A stretch of 14,191 nucleotides of DNA from Entrophospora sp. SA101 (taxonomy: Eukaryota > Glomeromycota > Glomeromycetes > Entrophosporales > Entrophosporaceae), in assembly GCA_958430865.1 (NCBI GenBank), contig CAUDNR010000640.1, forward strand, positions 1 through 14,191, given 5' to 3'. The notes below the pieces were generated by a model. It was not told the DNA's origin, ran no database searches, and saw nothing but the letters and a program-made list of their open reading frames with translations. Shown in pieces: positions 1 to 8,426 of the stretch; positions within the stretch are counted from its first letter, which is position 1; every line of letters begins with the position of its first letter. The position numbers were made by a program, and so were the translations under genes.

Positions 1-89
1 AAAATTTTTTTTTGTAATTTTTATTTATAATTTTTATTTATATAATTTAAATAAATTTTTTTGTTGATCACAATTATTTGCGCAAATAT

Positions 90-640
90 TTTTTTGCAGA
101 TCATAAGATCGTCGAATTTCCAACACTGAGCGTGTGACAAACAATCATAAATCTTGAAAAAATTATAAAAATCGTTTACAACTTGTTCTGGCATATTTCG
201 GTAATGCAGGTAGATGTGCAATGGGTGTTTGCTTGGCATAGTGTTGGCACTTCATGCAAGTGGGTCCATTTGCCTTTGGCCACCATCAAGTTGTAGAAGG
301 CCTTACACATTTATTTCTTTTTAAAAAAGGGGACAAATTTGAAGGCAAGGTTGTGGTTTTTGATAGATTATTGCATTTTTGATGGCCAGTATCTGGTTTT
401 AGTTTTGAAAATTTCATCTTTTCTTAAGTATCGATGTGGCTAGTACCAACACAAACAGAACCTAGCTATCTATTGAAGGTGGTATTTTATAATGTACCAT
501 AGTGTCCCTTTCTATTGGGGAAAACATCAAAGATTCCAGGTCAGTGTTTCCAATATGATCAGAAGTTTGACATTGTTTGATTCAACAAAACTCACAATCA
601 GTATACTGTAGTTTGTGCCAGTTGACTTTTTATTTGATAT
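90..640 (-). other. Unidentified degraded coding-like stretch
   Basis: This block is less AT-rich than its surroundings and has a 72-codon ATG-started frame on the minus strand (21..239). A second minus-strand frame overlaps it, running from an ATG near position 310 and containing W-T-H-L-H-E-V-P. Neither frame matches a family I recognise, and both are closed by stops after a short distance. Further up (about 480-560), another minus-strand frame reads T-D-L-E-S-L-M-F-S-P-I-E-R. The pattern fits an old coding or transposon remnant with frameshifts, but could be chance. The rest of 1-997 (1-90 and 640-997) is AT-rich DNA in which I see no gene. Confidence 0.2.
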
Positions 641-997
641 GATAATTTAGGTATAATTTTTATTATATTTAAATTATTCAGATTCATGTATTAAATTTTA
701 AGATTTTTAATATTAATAAATTATTTATATATTATATAAATTATATGATATATTGATAATTCAATTTGTCAATACTATAAAAAATGAAACCATTGATTTG
801 AAAAGGTAAGAAACAAACAATACTGCAATTATGTTTATTTTTTTCAAAAATCATTATTTTAGTGTGCATATTTGACATCAAATGAAAAAAAATTCCAAAT
901 AATTTAAATATTTATATCCATTAGATGAGAAACTATAAGTATGATAATAATGTTAATGTTAATATCAATACTAAAGTTTAAATTAATATTTGAATGA

Positions 998-2953
998 TTA
1001 ATGATAATTACCATTATTATTACCAATAATTGTTACTTTATTGGAGTTCACAGGTTGGGAAAGGTTTGTAAAATTTAATAATCTGCTAGTATAAACAGCA
1101 TTTGGATGAATTACTGTGGTAATTGTTGAAGGATCAAAATCTATTTCATCCATTTTATCAAACTCTTTTCTAATTGATTTATTAAACCAATCATTAATAA
1201 TCTTATAAATTTCTCCAGCAGTTGGACGTTTATCTGGATTAGCATCCATGCATTTGAATGCTAGTTCAATATAGAATTTTGGTGTATTGTTTGAGAATCC
1301 AGGTCTTGCACCTTTACATATTTCCATTGCAAGATATTCATCATGTGCCAAATTATTAAATGGTTGTTGGCCAGTTGATACTACAGACATCAGAACTCCA
1401 AAACTGTATACATCTGATACCATTGTATATGGTTTCTTATTTAAAACTTCTGGTGCAATATATGGTAGTACTCCACATATATCATTTTTGTCTGATGATG
1501 TTTGATTAGCTGGGCATGATAATCCTAAGTCTGCAATAAATGACCACATATTTTCACTATATTGAAGAATATTACCACTATGAAAATCATGATGAATAAT
1601 TTCTTTTTCATGAATATCATTTAAACCTTTAATAATATTATAAAGAATTATAATTTTGTTATGCCATTTTAAATTTTTAAAATCTTTAGTTAAATAATTT
1701 TGAAGACTTCCATCTACCATATAAGTCATTACAAATATATATTCTTTGGTAATTGGATCTTGTGTTAATCCATAAATATGAATTATATTTTCTTTATTGT
1801 GAAGCTTCATATAATTTTTGAACTAAATAATAAATAAATATTTAATTACAACAATACTAATTGATAATATCTAAAAAATCTAAAAATAAATAGAAAAATA
1901 AAATAATTTACCTCATTAAGAAATTCATTAGAAATATTCTGTGAATTATGTAGTTTTTTTAATGCCACAGTCCTATCATAACTAATTCTTTTGTTATCAT
2001 AATTTATACTTTTATCACCATTTAACCAAGTAGCTTTGGATATAGTTGCAAAACCACCTTCACCTATCTTTTCAATATTTGTTAAATCATTATAAGGAAT
2101 CCATTGAAGATACCAATAATTACCATACTCAGTTGCTTTAAGTTGTGTACTTTTAATCAATTCATCTAGTGTTTCATTGCTACTAGTCCATCCTTCAGTT
2201 AATAACTTTGGATCACATGATTGACACCATGCCCTATAAGTATTATATCTATTGCATGTCGGACATTCCCCATATACTTCTTTTCTATTATATTGATCTT
2301 CATAATCTTGAAAACTTCTATCTTCCATGTATTTCATTACAAAGATATATTCTTTTGTAGCTAGGTCTTGTGTTAATCCATAAATTTTATTTATACATGA
2401 TTCACCATGAAATGTAACATAATTTCTAAACTATATAAAAAAATATATTGAATTTCAGAATAATATTTAAAAAATCTGAAAATAAAAAAATAAAATAATT
2501 TACCTCATTAAGAAATTCATCAGAAATATTCTGTGAATTATGTAGTTTTTTTAATGCCACAGGAATATCCTTGCTAATTCTTTTGTTATCATAATTTACA
2601 CTTTTATAACCATTTAACCAAGTAGCTTTGGATATAGTTGCAAACCCACCTTCACCTATCTTTTCAATATTTGTTAAATCATTATAAGGAATCCATTGAA
2701 GATAATAATCATTACCATATGTTGTTGCTTTAAGTTGTGTACTTTTAATCAACTTGTCTAATGTTTTGTTGCCACTAGTCCATCCTTCAGTTAATAACTT
2801 TGGATCACATGATTGACACCATGAACTTCTAGTATTATATCTTTTGCATGTTGGACATTCCCCATACACTCTACGTCTTTTCTTTAAACATTCATCATTT
2901 TTGTCAGTAGAAGTATCATCATGATGTTTATTTTCATCCAAAATGTTTTCCAT
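998..2953 (-). CDS. TKL-type protein kinase with duplicated cysteine module and N-lobe
   Basis: Three exons join in frame: 2953..2504, 2430..1912 and 1822..998. The introns of 73 and 89 bp have GT-AG ends and phase 0. The product is 597 aa. Residues 33-49 form C-x2-C-x9-C-x2-C and are followed by a first kinase N-lobe, with G-E-G-G-F-A at 100-105 and V-A-L-K ending at K135. This breaks off near residue 191, and a second cysteine module (C206, C209, C219, C222) and N-lobe (273-278, K308, probable helix-C E323) follow. The kinase then continues to completion: H-H-D at 400-402 (catalytic D402), metal-binding N407, D-L-G from 421, A-P-E at 446-448 and S-D-V-Y-S-F-G. HRD arginine is replaced by histidine, and the third glycine-loop position is alanine. 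The start at 2953 is the first ATG, because the open frame further upstream begins at TTG. Serine/threonine or tyrosine phosphorylation is inferred from the family; the substrate is unknown. The fused architecture could be real, a pseudogene in the making, or an assembly artefact. Confidence 0.8.
1700..2869 (-). repeat. In-frame direct tandem duplication inside the kinase gene
   Basis: Two direct copies occupy 2308..2869 and 1700..2277. They are separated by 30 bp (2278..2307) that encode D-Y-E-D-Q-Y-N-R-K-E. Each copy carries the cysteine module, the kinase N-lobe, the intron and the first part of the following exon. The 592-bp spacing is constant across the first exon part and grows to 608 bp after the intron, because the introns differ by 16 bp. 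Over 122 aligned residues (29-150 against 202-323) I count 16 differences. The part after the intron has diverged more. This looks like unequal exchange between tandem paralogues, with the break inside the exon after the S-x-Q codons. Confidence 0.85.
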
Positions 2954-3220
2954 TGTGGTTTTGTATATTTGTAAAAAAAAAAATTTATTTTTCAGCCACA
3001 AATATGTATCACAAAAAATATATTAATATTAAATATATTTAGATTTATCTAAAAAAAAATTAAAATTTTACCTGAACTACAACAATTCAGCATTGACACC
3101 CTAAAGTCATAAAACTGTAATAAATATTGCCAGCATGCAATCAGAGTTATTGGAGTCACCAAATCTTGAAAACTAAATTAAAATCACTATATACAACTAT
3201 ACTGCTTGATTAGAGTTTCT

Positions 3221-3490
3221 ATTCAAATAAGGGTTTATTTGAATTATTTGTTTTACTTGCTATGAATGAGTATTTGAATTACATTAAAAGTTTATTTGAA
3301 TAAAATGAATTATTAATAATCTGATAATTCAATAATTCAAATAAGACAAATAAATGAATAATTCAAATAAAACAAATAAAACAAATAATTCTATTGATAA
3401 TTTAAATAAAACAAATAAACAAACAATAATAATTCAAATAATTCAAATAGTTTGAATGAATAAACAAATAGTTCAAATAAATATGCAATG
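3221..3490. repeat. TTCAAATAA / TTATTTGAA low-complexity tract
   Basis: About 270 bp are built from irregular copies of TTCAAATAA, AAACAAATAA and the reverse complement TTATTTGAA. The first pair is a perfect 10-bp inverted repeat (3221..3230 with 3235..3244) around a 4-base loop, which could form a hairpin or cruciform. Further copies change orientation part-way through. The spacing is irregular, so it is neither a simple satellite nor a CRISPR-like array. Confidence 0.6.
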
Positions 3491-4496
3491 TATTTGATAC
3501 TATTGTTGTGAAAATTAACAAAAAAAACGAATTTGTTAGATTTCATTGCCTAAGTAATAGTAATACCAAGACCATGCAGAAACAAAACTCAGTTTGAAAA
3601 ATCCACATAATGTCCTGATGAATAAAAGATGAGAAGTTCGGCAGAATTGGAAAATAAACCCTCGACAATTTTAGCGGTCGAGTCTCTACTTGATTCTATT
3701 CATTTTGTGTGTGTGTGTACATGTTCCCGATTGTATACAATTGCAAGTCAGAGTTTTTAAAAATAATTTTCGAAAAATAAAATGAACAACAAAACTATAC
3801 ATATGAAAAAGCAAAATCTGATATTGATCATAGGCAGGGTTGGCATTGACAACATCCTGCCATTATTGTGACTTTGTGTTCTTGATGATGATGGTTGAGT
3901 TGGTGATTAGTTTGGTTGGGGTGATTTGAGTTGATGATCGAGATAGTGAAGTTGAATTTGCCTAAATGAAGGTTGTTGTTGTTGATCTTACACTTAATAT
4001 TACGCGTGGATTATTGTCAGCGTGTGGTGGTGGTTTAGATTTGCAGGTACCGTGTCCGAATGCAACCCTTGACCATGGGTGTCAGATTTAATAAAATTTC
4101 CTTTAACAAAAATGCATTAAGGTGTTCATAACCATAGAATTTTTTCCACGCATGAGACCCGTACAATTCTGAAAGGCGAGAAGCTTTAACACTCTCCTTG
4201 ACAAATGTGCAATAAAATAAATCTCAGAGCCACGCCCTCCCTGAAATTTGATTGCATCATTAATCATCGAGAGATCTTGGTCAGATCAGCCTAATTTACA
4301 CAAGGAATAACTGTGATCTTATAATTATTTAATGTAATTTATAATGATAAATAGTCTTATATAATTAATTACCTATACAGTGTAAAAGACTAAACTTTGC
4401 TCCACGTTTATCTAAGATATATCATATCGTCTTTAGTCATGGTAAAGGAAGATGAAGGCTCAAACCATATAATTCATGGTAATAATACCACAAGTC
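3491..4496. other. Gene-free stretch
   Basis: No frame with coding character or splice structure was found. The stretch holds a short GT microsatellite (about 3706-3718), a small hairpin with TCGAC/GTCGAG arms near 3661-3682, and a moderately GC-rich patch (about 3820-4310) whose origin I cannot identify. Confidence 0.4.
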
Positions 4497-4504
4497 ACCG
4501 CAAC

Positions 4505-4615
4505 CAGGGCTAGCAAGGTAAAGGGTTTAAAATCTTAATTAGTAATAATTGTCTTGACTAAACATATGACTAAATAGTTTGGTCAGTTTAGCCAAGTGCT
4601 ACGCGGCCGGCCCTG
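4505..4615. mobile_element. hAT-type miniature inverted-repeat element (111 bp)
   Basis: The left end reads CAGGGCTAGC. The right end, read inward on the other strand, is CAGGGCCGGC, matching at 8 of 10 positions. The element is flanked by ACCGCAAC (4497..4504) and ACCACAAC (4616..4623), an 8-bp target site duplication with one mismatch. CAGGG-type ends and 8-bp duplications are hallmarks of the hAT superfamily. It has no coding capacity and so would be mobilised in trans. The CG-rich right end stands out against the AT-rich surroundings. A hAT transposase relic lies at 11222..11450, but nothing shows that the two belong together. Confidence 0.6.
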
Positions 4616-4777
4616 ACCACAACCACAACTAACTAATTATTAATGAAAATACCCAAACTTTATTCCAAATTTAAATACAATAATTGCAGATCTCAAGTCA
4701 TCGTTATTTTGATGATTTTATTATGTGTGTGTTTCTAAGCAAAAAAGATTCTACACCCAGATTACATACGGCTGCAT

Positions 4778-4924
4778 TAGTCAACCCCTATAAGTCCACC
4801 CTCCTTGGGAACATATCACTATTTCTCATGAATATGCATTTAGAGAGGGTGTTCATTTAGAGGGTGGAATTTTATAAGTTTGGGAATGAGGCATAGCGTG
4901 CATTTAGAGAGAGGAGGTTGACTG
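4778..4924. mobile_element. Small TIR element with AGTCAACC ends (pogo/Tc1-like MITE)
   Basis: The left end reads AGTCAACCCC and the right end reads GGTTGACTG followed by TA, giving complementary ends with a probable TA target on the right only. The interior carries three copies of CATTTAGAG on the plus strand and a C-A-T-T-C-C-C-A-A segment on the other strand. The same ends and internal motifs recur at 13463 and 14066 in the opposite orientation. The family assignment to TA-targeting (pogo/Tc1-like) elements is inferred from the end sequence and the TA flank. The left flank is degenerate, so the exact left border is uncertain. Confidence 0.55.
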
Positions 4925-5418
4925 TATTATCTCAAATATGACCAAAAGTTTTGCTTTTCCATACAACAAATTGAAGGATTCCATGCCCAACACAAATGAA
5001 ATTATGATCTAATTTGTCAAGAGGAAAGTATATCATGCTTAATGGCTTAAGTGTATATTGGCACAATAAAATTGAGCGTCAATCCAAAAATAATCCAAGA
5101 CTGAATTTGACGTAAAAATCAACGATCGATCAATCATCATCAAAAGATTCTATATAGAATTGTTTGTTATCGCAACATTCTTATATTCGAAATTTACAAT
5201 ATTTATCAAAATATCCACGACACATTTAATATTCAAAAAATTCAAAAAAGGGTATAATGAACGTGTAACAACAAAGATTCGCGCGTGCCATAAAATAAAA
5301 ATGTGTAAATCATGTGCCGATTTTTAAAATAAATAAGCAATATATATATATTAATAGTTACATGGCAATAATAAATTGAAAATATTAATAATAACTAACT
5401 AGTCAACAAACCAATTAA
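4925..5418. other. 3' flank of the LTA4H gene, no gene seen
   Basis: This AT-rich stretch lies downstream of the minus-strand hydrolase stop codon. I see no coding frame, RNA gene or clear polyadenylation hexamer. The part next to 5419 probably holds the 3' UTR, and a TATATATATATTA run sits at about 5340-5352. Confidence 0.4.
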
Positions 5419-8186
5419 TTAACAATCTTTGCCCAAAATATCTTTAGCAATCATTGAAGCAGCTATAGGATGATAGAATGATCGATTTTCTAGAAAAGTT
5501 TTCTTTGCCAGTTCTGATCCATTTTTAGCTTTATTTAATAACCTATTATCAAATATATTTGAAAAATCAATTTATGATAAATAAATTAATGTAAAAAAAA
5601 ACCCCTATCACAAATTTACTTATTAGTTTTTACCTATATAATGGACGAACATATTTCATCCTTCCTTGTTCAGTAACGAATTTTACAACATGTTGATAAA
5701 TAGGCTCATAACTTGTGTTTAGACATAAAACATGCCATCTAAATTTTATTTCACTATTACGAACATTAGTAAAACTATAGAAATGATCCATTGCTGCTAT
5801 TGCTATATGTGGAAATGGTTTGTATTCTGATAGACGTTCTAAAAGCACCACTATGTTTATTATTTTGTGAGGATCGAGAAATAAAAAATTTAATTAATTA
5901 AATTAATTAATTAATAAAAAAAGGAATAAAAATTGATTTAATTACTTTTTTGCTTAGAAGAAAATAATTGAACATCTTCTGGTGAAAATGTATCAAAATG
6001 GTCATCATCTCTAGCAGCGTCCCACCTTTTTTTTATTGGTGTTAAAATAATCAATTTCACCAATTCACCAAAAAAAAATTAATTTCTCATTAGAATTATA
6101 ATAAATAATTATTTACCTTTGTGATAGTTCATTACATGCTTTTGCCAAAGTTTGATCAAAATCATTCTTCACGGGTGGCTTTTTTCAATTATTATAATTA
6201 TTATAATTGTTATTATTATTGGATTCAACCTAATCACCGTCAACTAACGTAAACAACAGCAAATATCATTAACAACACCATTACCATTCCTGGAGCATAT
6301 AACCAACTGTTCCAATCGATTGAGTCCAACTTAGCTTTCATTTCTGGTCCATAATTAGTTTCCATATACGAATACAAAAAATCTTTCCAATCTTGTGTGG
6401 TGATTGATTTACCGATAAAATTTTTTACATGTGCTTTCATATATGGTTCAAATATCAAAGATCCTCCAACAACTTTTTGAATGTAATAAAGGAAATTATA
6501 CCCCTTTTCATAAGGCACCGAGGAAAAACAATCATCAGGATCAATTCCTTTTAAATTAGGTGCCAAAGCAGTCAACGGATTATCAGAACCAAATAATTTT
6601 ATATCATCAGATAAAGCACGCCAACCAATAATTGAATCAAATTCGGCATGCTTTTCGCTATGTACATAACCTTTTAAACAATATAAATAGACGTATTACC
6701 ATTATTTCAATTTATAAATAATTAAAAAAAAAAGTTATATTACTAATTATTTTTCTTTCAGTAAAGATTGTCCATCCTTCATTTAACCAAAAGTGTTCCT
6801 AAAGAGAATGAATGAATCAATTAAAAAAATCTATATATGTGTGTGTTTATTCGTTTATTTTTTTTTTTTTTTTCATTAAATGAAAGAAACACAAACCCAA
6901 TTAGCAGTTGTAACAAGATTGCCCATCCAACTATGAGAAATTTCATGAGCAATTACATCAACAAGTGACCTATCGCCAGCCAATAGAGTAGGCGTCACAA
7001 AAGTCAAACATGGATTTTCCATTCCACCACTATCAATGACATTAATAACATTAACAAGATGATGATAATAAAAATTAAATTTCACCAAATGGACTTACTA
7101 AGGAAATGAGGCAGGAAGTACTAAAAGATCATATTTTCCCCATTCATATGGAGTTAAAAGTTGTTCACCGGTAGCAATAAATTTTTCAGTTTCTTCAAAT
7201 TCCCAAGCAGCCCCACCGACTACTTCTGGTTCTGACCAAACAGTAGATCTAGGACCAATTACTCTACCCTCCAGATTACCAACAGCTAATGCTATTAAAT
7301 AAGATGGAATTTCAACTTTTTGTTCAAATTTGTATATTGTTAGGTTTTTCTTTGATAACAATGATGGTGATGATGATGATTCTAGCTCCTTTGTTTCTTC
7401 TCCTACACTAATCGCACTCATCAAAGCTCGTAAAGGTGAGGGAACAGTTACTTCTGCATTATAACTTAATTTAAATGCTGGTGTATCTTGGCATGGTAGG
7501 AGTGATCTAGCATGAATCTATGTATTTTTATATTTTTATATTAAATTGAATAAGTATGTTCAAGTAAATAATTAAATAATTATATACCAGAAATAAATTA
7601 TTCTTACAGCTTGACATTGAGTAAACAAATAAGGATATTTTTTGCCAACAGTTTGACTATGTATAATCATTGATATTTTTTTAACTAATTAATAAATTAA
7701 TAAACCAATTAATCAATTAGCACTAATTAATATAACATACCTCGGTTCTAACCATTGGAGAGCTGTACATCCTGATGTTGAATTGTAAGTAATATCTATA
7801 GTAAATTTGGTATTGACAGCTAAATTATCTTTAAGATCAATATGTAAAGGTAATCCAAATTTTTCGTTTTCTTCTCCAAAACGAAACTGTTAAAAATTAA
7901 AGAATGAATTATAAATATAAATTGATTGATTGATTGATTGATTTTATAATAATGATTATCATGGTAATTCATATACCGGTAGTTCCTGACCATCTCTAGA
8001 AACAGATTTTATTTCAAGGTGATTAGTATCAAGAATAACTTTATGAACATCGTCAACAAGATTGACAAGGTGTAAAGTGACACTTCCTTCTATAAGTTTT
8101 TCTTCAAAGTTAACCTTTAATTTCAAATCGACATGATTTGTTTTTATCTTGTCAATGTTTGATAAAGAATTTGGATCATAAACCAT
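5419..8186 (-). CDS. LTA4H: Leukotriene A4 hydrolase / aminopeptidase (M1 family)
   Basis: Eleven exons join into 626 codons: 8186..7977, 7886..7741, 7656..7608, 7517..7099, 7029..6897, 6798..6744, 6670..6285, 6178..6117, 6025..5946, 5850..5634, 5542..5419. Introns are 69-106 bp with GT-AG ends. The length is close to the animal enzyme (about 611 aa). The N-terminal beta domain has F-T-Q-C-Q-A at 130-135. The M1 exopeptidase signature G-G-M-E-N is at 276-280, and the zinc site is H303-E-I-S-H307 with E326 after 18 residues. The catalytic tyrosine is Y391 in S-S-V-P-Y-E-K-G. The C-terminal helical domain contains G-R-M-K (R577, K579), matching the carboxylate-binding pair of animal LTA4H. D384 aligns with the human epoxide-hydrolase aspartate D375; the human Y378 position is F386. 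A short serine run (182-185) comes from a microsatellite. The protein has no signal peptide and is probably cytosolic. Aminopeptidase activity is well supported; hydrolysis of LTA4 in a fungus is only inferred. Confidence 0.96.
5889..5915. repeat. TTAA microsatellite in an LTA4H intron
   Basis: This imperfect run of TTAA/AATT units lies inside the intron at 5851-5945. It is simple-sequence DNA with no visible role. Confidence 0.7.
7921..7943. repeat. ATTG tetranucleotide microsatellite in LTA4H intron 1
   Basis: Five perfect ATTG units plus ATT lie within the first intron (7887-7976). The run is probably length-polymorphic between strains. Confidence 0.85.
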
Positions 8187-8426
8187 TTTGTTTTGGGGAT
8201 TATAGGGTGGGTGATATTTAATGAATGGTATAATATATATTTTTTTTTATTCATAACGGTCGTGAGGTTAATAAAGTTATTAACTGTGCATAATAATAAT
8301 ATGTAAGGAGGGTCGTGACAAATAAAAGTTATGGCTTGTGTGTGTGAAACAGACAATGAGATCTAAAAAAAAATCCCCACAGTAGAATTAATTTTTTTAA
8401 AAAAATAATATTATATTAAAAGAACA
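8187..8426. promoter_or_regulatory. Shared divergent promoter of LTA4H and EBP1 genes
   Basis: The two start codons point away from each other across only 240 bp, so both promoters must lie here or overlap the genes. The octamer GGTCGTGA occurs twice on the plus strand, at 8258..8265 and 8311..8318, 53 bp apart and roughly mid-interval. Such a repeat is conspicuous in AT-rich DNA and could be a transcription factor site serving both genes. A T-rich run (about 8238-8249) and an A/T-rich leader (about 8365-8420) precede the start codons. The regulatory role is inferred from position only. Confidence 0.5.

Noticed and set aside
1287..1505. Plus-strand 72-codon frame
   Set aside because: It lies antisense to the conserved catalytic half of the kinase and has no family pattern; it is a shadow.
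1846..2337. A separate kinase gene starting at the ATG at 2337
   Set aside because: The frame continues upstream of this ATG through 31 kinase-like codons to a good splice acceptor at 2431-2432, and the donor at 2503 is in the same phase, so one fused gene fits better.
2954..3001. N-terminal extension of the kinase to 3001
   Set aside because: The upstream open frame begins with TTG, not ATG, and consists of codons from a T-rich run; the first ATG is at 2953.
3221..3490. CRISPR-like repeat array
   Set aside because: Units are irregular, vary in orientation and lack uniform unique spacers, and the window is clearly eukaryotic.
6240..6284. Hydrophobic C-terminal tail of the hydrolase, like a membrane anchor
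   Set aside because: It is read-through of intron 7. The donor GTAATG follows the P-G-M codons, and the next exon resumes the conserved P-P-V-K sequence in phase.
8144..8356. Minus-strand frame across the divergent promoter
   Set aside because: It overlaps LTA4H exon 1 in another frame and covers non-coding AT-rich DNA, with no recognisable composition or start context.
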